NCBI GenBank assembly: GCA_019694345.1
Contig: JAIBCA010000110.1
Span: forward strand, 1-46,773
Reading direction: 5' to 3'
Length of the DNA: 46,773 bases
Source of the DNA: Pyrinomonadaceae bacterium
GTDB taxonomy: Bacteria > Acidobacteriota > Blastocatellia > Pyrinomonadales > Pyrinomonadaceae
Position numbers and translations under genes: made by a program. Numbering within the stretch: position 1 is the first letter of the stretch; the number at the start of each line of letters is the position of its first letter. Below the pieces are notes generated by a model. That model had not been told where the DNA came from, ran no database searches, and saw only the letters and a program-made list of their open reading frames with translations. Of the stretch, positions 25,006 to 33,966 are shown piece by piece.

Positions 25006-25956
25006 TTATCGCTTGCCTTTCGGCAAATACTCCTTCGGTATAGGGTTGTTCGGACGCTCATCATCCCAACTCGCGGCGGAGATCCACCAGCGGGTTCCAT
25101 CCCAGAACAGTTCGAGGCTGTTTACGCCGCGGCCCTTATCGGTCTTGTCGTCGTTGTTGTATTCGTAGGTCGAAAAGACGTGGGCAATGTTGCCGAAACG
25201 GCGAACGACGCGGTTGATCTCGCGTTCGTTAAAGCCGTTCTCGACGAATGATCCATTGGTGCCGTTAACGTACTGCTGATGGCTCATTACATTCGCCCGG
25301 ATCTTACCACCCTGTTCGCTCATACTGACAAAGCTGATATTCGGCACATAGAGCGTTTTGTCGCGGCCCCACTGCCTTGGTTGGCCCTTCGGCCCCGAGA
25401 TCGTAGCGTAGAACGCCTTTACGATGCCGTCGATGCTTGAAACATCGGCCGGATCAGCGGCTATCTTCGGTACTTCGACCGCCTTCAGGTCTCGGTCGCA
25501 CTGAAACTCGAGCGTAAATGCGCCCTGCACGATCTTCCAGCCGGAATCTGTCCGGACGAGATTAAAGACGTCCTTTCCGCAGTGCGAGAATTTATCGCCG
25601 ACATAGAACGTATAGCGTCCGGATACGACCGCCAGATCGCCATCGATCACGGCCTCAGGCGATATCATTTTCTCGAGGTATTCCCCGCTCTTTGACTCCG
25701 TTATCAATTTGACAAATGATTCCCCGGTGTCAACGCTCGTTCTTGAAATGCCCTTTCCATCGCGCGGCTTTTGGATCGCAAGAAAGTGTACATTCGGAGC
25801 AAAGACCGATCTGATCTGATCGGCATTTTTCGTCCTCATACCAGAGAACAGCCGGTTTACGGTGTCGATCGCGTCCGTCTTATCGTCTGGCAATTGGGCG
25901 AAGGAGTGAAATGCCGCGAATATTGTAATAGCGATGATCGATCTGAGTTTTTTCAT
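25006..25956 (-). CDS. Exported protein with two SnoaL/NTF2-like domains
   Basis: A 316-residue protein with a signal peptide (about 1-20, ending H-S-F-A-Q). Two related halves follow, about 25-160 and 170-310. Each begins with a helix rich in Asp and Val ('DAIDTVNRLFSGMRTK'; S-I-D-G-I-V-K-A-F-Y) and ends in a Trp-containing strand pair ('RTDSGWKIVQGAF'; 'DGTRWWISAASWDDE'), the pattern of the SnoaL/DUF4440 cone fold. Such domains bind or turn over small hydrophobic ligands, and no catalytic residue stands out. The duplication within one secreted chain is uncommon. It lies 39 nt after the amidohydrolase gene. Confidence 0.7.
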   Translation of the reverse strand: MKKLRSIIAITIFAAFHSFAQLPDDKTDAIDTVNRLFSGMRTKNADQIRSVFAPNVHFLAIQKPRDGKGISRTSVDTGESFVKLITESKSGEYLEKMISPEAVIDGDLAVVSGRYTFYVGDKFSHCGKDVFNLVRTDSGWKIVQGAFTLEFQCDRDLKAVEVPKIAADPADVSSIDGIVKAFYATISGPKGQPRQWGRDKTLYVPNISFVSMSEQGGKIRANVMSHQQYVNGTNGSFVENGFNEREINRVVRRFGNIAHVFSTYEYNNDDKTDKGRGVNSLELFWDGTRWWISAASWDDERPNNPIPKEYLPKGKR

Positions 25957-25995
25957 GGTACGATATGCGAATCTTATTGAGTGCTCCCCGACGTT

Positions 25996-27417
25996 CTATT
26001 TGTGTTCGATGAATGATCCGGCGATCTTCGGCGCGATCTCATCGAGCCACGCGTCGAGTTCGTTCTGAGTATACCATCTGCCTTTTAGCATAACTCCGGC
26101 ACGATCTTTGGTCGCCGAAATGTCATCGATAGGATTAGCGTTCAGCAGCACGAGATCGGCACGCTTTCCTTTTTCGATCGTACCGGCCTTGTCGATCGTG
26201 CCGAAGAATTCATGTGCGTTTCGCGTTCCGGCAGCGAGCACAGCATAGTTTGAAATGCCAGAGTCCTTCAGTGCCTTCAGTTCGTGATGGATACCGAAAC
26301 CATAGAGCCAAAGAAACTCAGGCGTGTCGGATCCGGTCATGATCTTTCCGCCCGCTTCGTAGATCGCCTTGATCAGCTTTTCGCGAAGGGCGACCCAGCG
26401 GGCCCGTCTTTCCAACGAAACCGTGTTGATAAACTTGTTTTTCTTATAGAAATCCAACCATTGCTGCTGTACCTTAGGCGGGTAGAACCTAAAATCCGGC
26501 TGAACTCTGATCTCTTCCTCCGTACGCAGCCGGCCAAACGTATTCTTCATAAAATGCTGCGTCGGATCGACATATGGGTTTGACGCGACGGTCTTGCGGG
26601 CGATCTCAGCGATCTTTGTCTCGTCCATGTAGTCAAAGCTCTTCCAATTGTCGGGATTGTATATGTACAGGTCCGAGACCGAGCCTTTTACCGGAGAATC
26701 AGCCTTGAGCAGCAATTCCATATATCCGTCGAGGTGCTCGATCTGTTGTCCGGCCTTCCAGGCGCGCTCGACCCCGACAAAGCGGCTGTCGGCGTGGCCT
26801 ACAACCCTAATATTCAGCTTCTTTGCCTCATCGACCGCCGTTTCGTAGAGCAGAGACTTTAGAAACGTGGTTATCTTTATGAAATCATAGCCGGCAGCTT
26901 TCGATCTGCGCACTGCTTCGCGAGCTTCTTCGGGCGTATTGACAACAAAGTTGTTTCCTTGCTCGCGGCCTGTCAAATGTGGGCTGGCGACATAGATCGT
27001 AGGGGCTGCGATCTCGCCGGTGGCCGATCGCTTTCGCAATTTGAGCAATTCAGGAGTGCCGATCATAAAGCGGACAGTCGTCACACCGTTCGCCACCATC
27101 ACCCGCAGTTCATCCGGTGCGATCGAATCGGGATATTCGTCACTGTCGGATAACAAGTGCGTATGCATATCGACAAGGCCGGGGATCAGGTACTTGCCTC
27201 TTGCATCGACGGTGAGGGCGTCGGCAGGGACCTTGACCCTTGCGGCATCACCGATCTGAGCGATCGTGCCATTTCGGACGACAACCGTTTGGTTCGTGAT
27301 CACCCGCTCACGGTCCATCGGGATCACATTGACGCCAACAAATGCCGTTGTTTGACCGATGGCGGCTGTCACAACGCCGATCAACAACACAAGTAAAATG
27401 ATAGACTTCCAAACCAT
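25996..27417 (-). CDS. Exported metal-dependent amidohydrolase (imidazolonepropionase/prolidase-like)
   Basis: A 473-residue protein with a signal peptide (about 1-20). The TIM-barrel amidohydrolase landmarks are present: H-T-H (H85, H87) on strand 1, a probable carboxylated or bridging Lys at K180 (F-I-K-I), His at 208 (G-H-A-D-S), and S-D-T-P near 345 with the strand-8 Asp. This arrangement resembles exported X-prolyl dipeptidases and imidazolonepropionase-like proteins. An N-terminal beta domain and C-terminal K-R-A-D-L-V-L-L-N-A-N-P complete the usual composite domain. A hairpin with GAGGG downstream of it precedes the ATG. Substrate unknown; dipeptides are a fair guess given the neighbouring peptidases. 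Confidence 0.85.
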   Translation of the reverse strand: MVWKSIILLVLLIGVVTAAIGQTTAFVGVNVIPMDRERVITNQTVVVRNGTIAQIGDAARVKVPADALTVDARGKYLIPGLVDMHTHLLSDSDEYPDSIAPDELRVMVANGVTTVRFMIGTPELLKLRKRSATGEIAAPTIYVASPHLTGREQGNNFVVNTPEEAREAVRRSKAAGYDFIKITTFLKSLLYETAVDEAKKLNIRVVGHADSRFVGVERAWKAGQQIEHLDGYMELLLKADSPVKGSVSDLYIYNPDNWKSFDYMDETKIAEIARKTVASNPYVDPTQHFMKNTFGRLRTEEEIRVQPDFRFYPPKVQQQWLDFYKKNKFINTVSLERRARWVALREKLIKAIYEAGGKIMTGSDTPEFLWLYGFGIHHELKALKDSGISNYAVLAAGTRNAHEFFGTIDKAGTIEKGKRADLVLLNANPIDDISATKDRAGVMLKGRWYTQNELDAWLDEIAPKIAGSFIEHK

Positions 27418-27434
27418 AAGTACCCTCTAATACG

Positions 27435-27467
27435 AAGGCTGACCGAAATTGGTTTCCGGTCAGCCTT
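27435..27467 (-). other. Intercistronic hairpin, copy 1 of a repeated leader element
   Basis: AAGGCTGACCG (27435-27445) pairs perfectly with CGGTCAGCCTT (27457-27467). On the minus strand it starts 26 bases after the M28 gene stop and ends 17 bases before the ATG of the amidohydrolase gene, just ahead of a good Shine-Dalgarno (GAGGG). There is no T-run, so it is a poor intrinsic terminator. A related hairpin with the same flank (TCGTATnAGnGGG) occurs at 31868-31896. Confidence 0.65.
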
Positions 27468-27493
27468 ACATTTTCGACGGTCTTGTTACGTTC

Positions 27494-29134
27494 TTACTTG
27501 ATCGCTTTCCTTGGCAGCTTGCCGTCCATCATCGCCGTTTGATATGCAAAAGCGGCAATGATCGTTGCGGATTGTTTCATATCCTCCGGCTGGATGCGGT
27601 CAAAATTGTCCTGATTGGAATGATGCGTGCGGGTATTGTACTCGACCGTATCCTGTATGAACTGAAATCCCGGCAGTCCGATTCCGTCAAACGGCAGATG
27701 GTCTGTTCCGCCGGTGTTCGACATCGTCAGGGTCTTGGCCCCAAGGTCCGCAAAAGGTGCCAGCCAAGCCTCAAAATACGGCCTGACGCCTGCGTTGCCC
27801 TGCATGTAAACGCCGCGGATCTTGCCCGTTCCGTTATCAAGATTGTAATAAGCCGACAATTTGTCATAGTCCGGGCCTTTGACCAGGGTACCGTCCTTTT
27901 TCTCGCCAAAGTGCTTCTTGACATAGTTGGTCGAACCAAAGATGCCTTGCTCTTCGCCGGACCATAACGCGACGCGAATCGTCCGCCGCGGCTTAAGGCC
28001 CGAGGCAATAATGATCCGTGCCGCCTCCATCACTGCTGCACATCCGGCGCCGTTGTCCGTCGCACCTGTTCCGCTATGCCATGAATCGAGATGTCCGCCG
28101 AGCATAACAACCTCGTCCTTGAGTGCGGGATCGCTTCCCGGTATCTCGGCGACCGTGTTGTATTGCATCGGATCGTCATCATGAAACTGCGAATCGATCT
28201 CAACGGTCATCTTCGGTTTGGCACCGAGCTTTATCATCCGGACGAGGCGATTGTAATCCTCAGTGGCAAGCGTTGCCTGCGGCATCATGTTCGCTTCCCA
28301 TTTCTTATTGTGCGGCTGAAAGGCCGCGGAGTTGAAAATATCATCGATGGTCTTGATCTCGCCCATCTCGACACCGACACTGGCCCCTTGAACGAATATC
28401 GTGCCGCCCGACCCATTGTTGCTGTTCTCGAGCATTACCGCGGCGCCTTCGTCGATGAGAAACTTCATCTTCTTTGCCTGAAAGTTCATCGAGTCGACAA
28501 AGTTCTTGATCATCGCCGGCGGCGGATTGCCAGAATCGCCCGATGCGGACGGGTCAGGAGCAGCGGCGAGTTTGGTCAGATCCTCATCGCTCATCCGCAT
28601 CATCAGCGGCTTGTCTATCGGCTTCAGCACACGCTCGTTCGAAACGAGAACGATCTTGCCCGCGAGCTGGCCCTTGTATTTGGCCAGATCCTCTGGCGTT
28701 TTTGCCGAGATGTGCACAACCTCGCCTGTAACCGCACCTTTTGTCGAAGGCGACCATGCTGAAGGGTACCCGATAACCGGAGTGTACTGCGGCTCAACGA
28801 TCGTTGCCGAGAATTTGCGAAGTGACCATCCACGTCCAAACGGCCCCCAGGACTCGAGGCCGGCATTCTGCATTCCCCATTCCTTCATCTTGTCGCGGGT
28901 CCACTCGTTCGCACGCTTCATATTTGGCGATCCGGTCAGTCGCGGCCCGATGACATCGGTCAGGTACGAAAGGGTCTGCATAACCTGCGACCGGTTCATC
29001 CCCTCATCGCGGATCTTGTCGATGGTCTCTTTTGGCGCTGTGTAGACCGCCGGTGATGTTGCCTGACCGAGCGCAAATGCCGGCATCAGCAATGCGGTCA
29101 GAATGACGGCGATAGTTAATTTTTTCCGAAGCAT
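27494..29134 (-). CDS. Exported M28-family zinc peptidase with PA domain
   Basis: A 546-residue protein with a signal peptide (about 1-23). The M28 zinc site is visible: H348 in G-G-H-L-D-S-W, D360 in G-A-T-D-N-G-A-G, catalytic E394 with metal ligand E395 (S-G-E-E-Q-G), an Asp in Y-N-L-D-N-G-T-G and His in T-D-H-L-P-F. The region about 130-260 fits a protease-associated (PA) insert. Members act as aminopeptidases or carboxypeptidases with two zinc ions (glutamate carboxypeptidase II and PGCP branch). It is probably periplasmic or secreted. It follows another M28 gene by about 30 bases and is not a close copy of it. Confidence 0.9.
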   Translation of the reverse strand: MLRKKLTIAVILTALLMPAFALGQATSPAVYTAPKETIDKIRDEGMNRSQVMQTLSYLTDVIGPRLTGSPNMKRANEWTRDKMKEWGMQNAGLESWGPFGRGWSLRKFSATIVEPQYTPVIGYPSAWSPSTKGAVTGEVVHISAKTPEDLAKYKGQLAGKIVLVSNERVLKPIDKPLMMRMSDEDLTKLAAAPDPSASGDSGNPPPAMIKNFVDSMNFQAKKMKFLIDEGAAVMLENSNNGSGGTIFVQGASVGVEMGEIKTIDDIFNSAAFQPHNKKWEANMMPQATLATEDYNRLVRMIKLGAKPKMTVEIDSQFHDDDPMQYNTVAEIPGSDPALKDEVVMLGGHLDSWHSGTGATDNGAGCAAVMEAARIIIASGLKPRRTIRVALWSGEEQGIFGSTNYVKKHFGEKKDGTLVKGPDYDKLSAYYNLDNGTGKIRGVYMQGNAGVRPYFEAWLAPFADLGAKTLTMSNTGGTDHLPFDGIGLPGFQFIQDTVEYNTRTHHSNQDNFDRIQPEDMKQSATIIAAFAYQTAMMDGKLPRKAIK

Positions 29135-29165
29135 ATTTTTAAACGTCCTGATAATTTTATTTTGA

Positions 29166-30803
29166 TCAATTTCCGGTCACGGACGCAGGCAGCGGCTTAT
29201 CCACCGTCGGCCGTTTTGCCGCATTTGCCAATGTCCAACCAGTTGCCATTATTGTACGCGCAACTTTTTCCATTTGTTCAAAGTTGATCTTTTCGACCGA
29301 GTCCGATACCTGATGATAGTCAGCATGACTACCGTCCATATAGAAAATGATCGGAATTCCCTTCTTCGCGTAATTAAAATGGTCTGAACGATAGAAGAAC
29401 TGTTCCGGGTCTTTTGGATCATCGTATTTCGTATTGAAAGCAAGAGCAAGAAATGATCTGTTCACCGAGTCGCTCAATTCGCCCAACTCAGTGCTCATCA
29501 TCCGCGAGCCAATAGTGAAGACCTCGCCGGGTTTAGGCAGATTTTTGTTCTGCGGATGATTTTCGTCGCCCGGATTTTGATAACGGCCGATCATGTCGAT
29601 ATTGAGCTCGGTAATGATAGAGCCGATCGGAACAGTCGGGTTGTCGGCAAAATACTCGCTTCCCCAAAGGCCTTTTTCCTCACCTGCGTGCCAAATGAAA
29701 AGGAATGACCGCTTTGGTCTTTGGGTACCTTTCGCAATCGCCTCGGCGATCGAGAGCACTGAAACGGTCCCCGAACCATCGTCGTCGGCTCCATTCCATA
29801 TCTTATCGTCGCCGGCCGCAAATGGATTGGTTCCGACATGATCGTAATGAGCTCCGATCGCAACATATTCGTTTTTCAGTACCGGATCACTGCCCTCAAT
29901 TATCCCGATCACGTTTTGAGTATGGATATTTTCGGTCTTAACCCCGATCGACGCAGCGACCTTTTTCGTCGCCTTTAGATCGAACGACTCCATCGCCTCG
30001 CCGGTGATCGACCTGGTAAAGAGACTACCGCCGCTTGCCTTTTCACCGGCGAACATCGACGCGATCACTCGTGGAGTGACGGTTATGGTCGGGATCGTGA
30101 TCTGCGCCTGTTGCTTTCCAAACTCAACCAGGCCTTTATCCGCCTGGTTCCATTTCGCCCCTTCCCAGTTTGCGAGGCTCCCGAACGTCGAAAACGCGAT
30201 CACCGCCTTTGCTCCGTTCTTTTGAGCATAATACGGCGGTGACATCCAATCGTCACCTACGGGTCCCTTCAGATCATTGAAAGTGATCCCTTTCGGCAGA
30301 CTATTGACGACGATTACGACCTTGTCCTTAACGTCGATGCCCTCATAGGGATTAATGTTCTTTGATCTTATTAACCAGCCGTTTCCGACAAAGACCAGGT
30401 TGCTCCCCGAAATGTTGGCAGGTAGCTGGCTTGCCAAAAAATCCTTTCCATAGCTATATGTAACGCCATTGATCTCGAGCCGCGTCTTTTCTGCGTCGAT
30501 CTTGTTCAATCGCAGCGGTACCTTCTGAAAATAACTCCCGTTGTCACCGCCCGGTTTTACGCCCCATCGCGACAAATGCTGTGCGATGAACATCGCGGCG
30601 ATATCCAGCCCCCGCGACGGTGTATCGCGTCCTTCGAGCTCGTCGGACGCGATAAAGGTAAGATAGTCTTTAAGCTGTTTGGCCGTAACACCTTCGACAT
30701 TGCCGAAATTTGGTGCCGCGGATCTGGCTGCCTTTTGGGCAAATGCCGAGGGCGTTCCTGCGAGCAATAAAGCGAATAGAATGAGTGCTATAGATCGTTT
30801 CAT
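29166..30803 (-). CDS. Exported M28-family zinc aminopeptidase-like protein with PA domain
   Basis: A 545-residue protein with a signal peptide (about 1-22, ending A-F-A-Q). Zinc site: H319 (A-H-Y-D-H-V-G), Asp in N-G-A-D-D-D-G-S-G, E-E in H-A-G-E-E-K-G, Asp in L-N-I-D-M-I-G-R, and His in R-S-D-H-F-N-Y. The central region before H319 looks like a PA domain, which often gates access to the active site. This is the classic aminopeptidase Y/S-like M28 layout, so release of N-terminal amino acids from extracellular peptides is expected. Together with the neighbouring M28 and M20 enzymes it suggests a peptide-scavenging set. Confidence 0.9.
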   Translation of the reverse strand: MKRSIALILFALLLAGTPSAFAQKAARSAAPNFGNVEGVTAKQLKDYLTFIASDELEGRDTPSRGLDIAAMFIAQHLSRWGVKPGGDNGSYFQKVPLRLNKIDAEKTRLEINGVTYSYGKDFLASQLPANISGSNLVFVGNGWLIRSKNINPYEGIDVKDKVVIVVNSLPKGITFNDLKGPVGDDWMSPPYYAQKNGAKAVIAFSTFGSLANWEGAKWNQADKGLVEFGKQQAQITIPTITVTPRVIASMFAGEKASGGSLFTRSITGEAMESFDLKATKKVAASIGVKTENIHTQNVIGIIEGSDPVLKNEYVAIGAHYDHVGTNPFAAGDDKIWNGADDDGSGTVSVLSIAEAIAKGTQRPKRSFLFIWHAGEEKGLWGSEYFADNPTVPIGSIITELNIDMIGRYQNPGDENHPQNKNLPKPGEVFTIGSRMMSTELGELSDSVNRSFLALAFNTKYDDPKDPEQFFYRSDHFNYAKKGIPIIFYMDGSHADYHQVSDSVEKINFEQMEKVARTIMATGWTLANAAKRPTVDKPLPASVTGN

Positions 30804-30847
30804 AATTGTAATGTAGCTTTGCGTCGGAACTCAGTCTGTCTTCCGTG

Positions 30848-31852
30848 CTAAAGGCCGAAAACCGCAATACCGTCGGGCCCCTTGCCCGACTCGGCTCGTC
30901 CGTTAATTTCTAATTTTGCAAGATCTATCTTCAAAACCGCATCGGGTTCGACCATCGTAATAAATGCCGTCTTGCCATCCACCGAGAACGCAATACCGAG
31001 CGGTACGCCTTCCAGTTTCATCCGCCGAACCTCTTTTCTGGTCGCGGCGTCGACAATGAGCAGTTCCTTGGCGGCGATCATGGTGCAGACGACCTGCTTG
31101 CCGTCGGGTGTGAATCTAACCCGGTACGGGCGTCCGCCGATGTTGACCTTCGCGACCGGTCTGGCGGCAGCGGTATCAACGATCTCCACCATGCCTTCAG
31201 CATTAAGGCCCGTCCAGACTTCTTTACCGTCGGGAGAGAGGTCGATCGCTTCAGGCTGCTTTCCGACAGGGATCTGCGTTATCTTTGACGCGGCAGGCGG
31301 CACGTTTTGAAATTCGAACGCCGTTATACTGTCCGACGCGATATTTGCCGTGTAGATCCTTTTTTGGTCGGGCGAAACGGCGATCATATGAGAGGTATTC
31401 TGCCCGGTCCCCATTAGCCAGTCGACTTTGTACGTCATCGGGTCGTACCGTGCCACAACCCGGTTCGTTTCCGAAGTGAAATAGAGTTTTCCCCCGACAA
31501 CCTGCAAACCGTGCGGACGCATCAGCGGGCTGACGTCGACTCGCCTGAGCTCTTTCGCCGACGCAATATCGACAACCGATATCGAATTCCCCGGTGTTTG
31601 GGCCCCGTAATTGGCTACAAACGCGGTCTTTCCATCCGATGAAAGCACAACTTCGTGCGGCCCATCACCTACCGGTATCTTTGCTGTCACCTTCATCGAG
31701 ATCGGGTCGATCAGCGTGAGAGTATTCTCGGCTTTATTAAGTGCGGCGAGTACCGGCTTCGCGGTCTGAGCGTAGGAAATTAGAGGAAAGAGAGCAAATA
31801 TCGACCAAAGACCGGCGATCACAAAGCAAGAAAGGCGAGTACGTAACTTCAT
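30848..31852 (-). CDS. Exported YVTN/YncE-like beta-propeller protein
   Basis: About 334 residues from the ATG at 31852, which gives a signal peptide (M-K-L-R-T-R-L, core, cleavage near S-Y-A-Q). The longer frame above it would run through the hairpin at 31868-31896 and is rejected. The mature chain carries about six blade repeats with the YVTN pattern: P-D-G-K at several places, 'TAFVANYGAQ', 'RIYTANIASDS', 'AFITMVEPDAVLKIDL'. Such seven-bladed propellers are usually binding or scaffolding proteins, sometimes lactonase-like. No enzyme motif was seen. It lies 44 bases upstream of the M28 gene and could share its transcript. Confidence 0.85.
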   Translation of the reverse strand: MKLRTRLSCFVIAGLWSIFALFPLISYAQTAKPVLAALNKAENTLTLIDPISMKVTAKIPVGDGPHEVVLSSDGKTAFVANYGAQTPGNSISVVDIASAKELRRVDVSPLMRPHGLQVVGGKLYFTSETNRVVARYDPMTYKVDWLMGTGQNTSHMIAVSPDQKRIYTANIASDSITAFEFQNVPPAASKITQIPVGKQPEAIDLSPDGKEVWTGLNAEGMVEIVDTAAARPVAKVNIGGRPYRVRFTPDGKQVVCTMIAAKELLIVDAATRKEVRRMKLEGVPLGIAFSVDGKTAFITMVEPDAVLKIDLAKLEINGRAESGKGPDGIAVFGL

Positions 31853-31867
31853 GTCCCGCTTATACGA

Positions 31868-31896
31868 AGTTGACCGAAAAAGGGTTTCGGTCAACT
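31868..31896 (-). other. Intercistronic hairpin, copy 2 of a repeated leader element
   Basis: AGTTGACCGAAA (31868-31879) pairs perfectly with TTTCGGTCAACT (31885-31896) around a 5-base loop. It falls 32 bases after the Agl23 stop and 15 bases before the ATG of the propeller gene. No T-run follows on the minus strand. The stem core (TGACCG...CGGTCA) and the downstream flank TCGTATAAGCGGG match copy 1 at 27435-27467. Confidence 0.65.
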
Positions 31897-31928
31897 CATG
31901 AATTTTGCGGGATACGGGGTTGCGTCGC

Positions 31929-33959
31929 TCAGGGCCGCAATCCCGGTGAAACGTACTCTAGAATTTTATACAGCTCTTTGGCGTCGGTATCAGCGATGTC
32001 CTTCCTTACCAACAGCACTAGATCTACGCCCGGCCTGAGCGGGTAAACGCCGTCAAACCGATAAAAGGCAGAATATCGGCGCAGCACTTCGGCATCCTGG
32101 GCATCTTTTTTGGCGACGATCATTTCAGCCGAGTTCGCGTCGATAAGAGAACCATGAAAGTTCGCGTGCTCATAATCCTTCAGGTACCAGGTCATCGGCC
32201 AATAATCCGGCGATACGATCTCGATCGTCGCCTTTTTCCCCTGGCTGCTCTTATCGGCATAATGATCTATCTTTGCGACGAGGTTGAGCATCTCGCGCTT
32301 CGTATGAGCATATACGTAGCCCATTTCTTCGTCGTCGTAGCGGACAAAATTGATCGAATAGGCCTGATAAGCGAGAACGGCAGAAGATATGATGACAAGC
32401 AAAGACCCGAGAACCTTTAGCGGCATTCGTTTTGACATGACGAATTCATTGATCCCGTATCCCGCGATCAGGCACATCGGCAAATAGAAGCTCAATGCCA
32501 GCCATGGCGTCTTGTATGGAATGATGGTGTACGCGGCAAAGAGTCCAAATGCCCAAAACGCAGTGAATATCGCAAACCGGTGCTTTGCCTTTAGCAAAGA
32601 TACCGCGGCACCTATCGGGGCAAGCAACAACAGCGGAGCCTCGACCTTCAGCCCCCATTTAACATAGCCTAAAAGACCGTTTTGCGTATGGTCCTTATTA
32701 CCGGTCTTGGTCCAGATCGCATAAGCTTCGAATGCCTTTTTGACACCTTCCGCGTAACTGAAAAACGATGAGAAGAAAAGAACATTCAGGTATATGAAGA
32801 CCGCGGCGACCGCAACCAAGATCAAAACGAGGTCGCTGCCGTTGCCCAAAGCCGGCCGAAAGGTCTGCCAATTCAGGCTGCCGTCCTCGGCGAGCGAGGA
32901 TTCCCTATTACTGCGGTCAACATACAGGTACGCCGTCCAAGCAGAAATTGTCGCGACCGCCAAAGCGACTATCCCGTAGAATGCAAATACCTCCTGCGGA
33001 CGTCCGGGTCCGAGGAAATTCGCGTAAAACCACTGGCCGCCCTCGATGAACTTGTCCTTGTACCCGACGATCACGAGAATTGCCGCAATGTGCCCCGCTG
33101 CTATTGTCCAATTCCCATATTTGCGAAATAGTTCGCCGGCAGCGATACCACGCCAAAGCCAAACACAAAAAGCGGCGATCAGCATTGTGCCGAGAGTTAT
33201 AAATGCGGTCTCTTTTGTCGCAAAGAGCATTGCCGCGGCAGCGGACGCCAGCAAAAGATAGATCGGACGCCCGTTATCCCAGGACAGCAACATCCGCATC
33301 ACAAAAAATACCAGGACCGATTCGACGATGAAGAAGGCGGTCCGAAACGCCCACAATGCCGCAGTATTTTCGCCGCCAAGCGCCGAGGCAAGGTTAAGTG
33401 CCGACGGCATGAATGCCACCAGCAGTATGATAACCATCCAGACCCTGGCAAATATCCCTGCCTTGCGTTGGTCAATGAAAAACAACACCGCGACGACTAT
33501 CGCGAGGCTGCAAAAAACAAAGAACATCTCGTGGATAAAATACCTCGAGATGTAAACCATTCCCGGCGACAACGCCAGAAAAAGAGCGGCCGACAATGCT
33601 CCGACCTTGCCGATATACCTCTTTAGAAACAGCGCGAGGACAACGGTCAAAACGCCGAATATCGCGACACTCGATCTGACAGGGACGGTTTCGAGCCCGA
33701 ATACCTTGGCGAACGCGAGCGAAATGTAATACAACGTCGGCCCGTGGTAGTTCGCGGGATCATATGCGTATGTTCCCCTATCAAAAAGTGTCTTGAGAAA
33801 AAATCCGTTGACACCCTCGTCGTGATGAAATGGTTTGAGACCGAGCCAATAGAACCGCAGAATCGTCGCTATGGCGGTCACAGCCGCGCAGCCGATCAGC
33901 CATCCGATGTCATACGGCCGCCCGGTCATTTTGCCAATTATTTCATTCTTGTTTTCCAT
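31929..33959 (-). CDS. Agl23-type (TIGR03663) GT-C membrane protein
   Basis: About 676 residues from the ATG at 33959. It has roughly a dozen membrane helices and the characteristic first-loop sequence W-L-G-L-K-P-F-H-H-D-E-G, the acidic D-E pair of GT-C glycosyltransferases, followed by 'DPANYHGPTLYYISL'. This matches the flippase activity-associated Agl23/TIGR03663 family, linked in haloarchaea to N-glycosylation and widespread in bacteria with no proven role. A soluble tail of about 130 residues follows the helices. It lies seven bases after the GT-C-like gene and is the last gene of the Kir-ribE operon. Confidence 0.78.
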   Translation of the reverse strand: MENKNEIIGKMTGRPYDIGWLIGCAAVTAIATILRFYWLGLKPFHHDEGVNGFFLKTLFDRGTYAYDPANYHGPTLYYISLAFAKVFGLETVPVRSSVAIFGVLTVVLALFLKRYIGKVGALSAALFLALSPGMVYISRYFIHEMFFVFCSLAIVVAVLFFIDQRKAGIFARVWMVIILLVAFMPSALNLASALGGENTAALWAFRTAFFIVESVLVFFVMRMLLSWDNGRPIYLLLASAAAAMLFATKETAFITLGTMLIAAFCVWLWRGIAAGELFRKYGNWTIAAGHIAAILVIVGYKDKFIEGGQWFYANFLGPGRPQEVFAFYGIVALAVATISAWTAYLYVDRSNRESSLAEDGSLNWQTFRPALGNGSDLVLILVAVAAVFIYLNVLFFSSFFSYAEGVKKAFEAYAIWTKTGNKDHTQNGLLGYVKWGLKVEAPLLLLAPIGAAVSLLKAKHRFAIFTAFWAFGLFAAYTIIPYKTPWLALSFYLPMCLIAGYGINEFVMSKRMPLKVLGSLLVIISSAVLAYQAYSINFVRYDDEEMGYVYAHTKREMLNLVAKIDHYADKSSQGKKATIEIVSPDYWPMTWYLKDYEHANFHGSLIDANSAEMIVAKKDAQDAEVLRRYSAFYRFDGVYPLRPGVDLVLLVRKDIADTDAKELYKILEYVSPGLRP

Positions 33960-33966
33960 CAATAGC

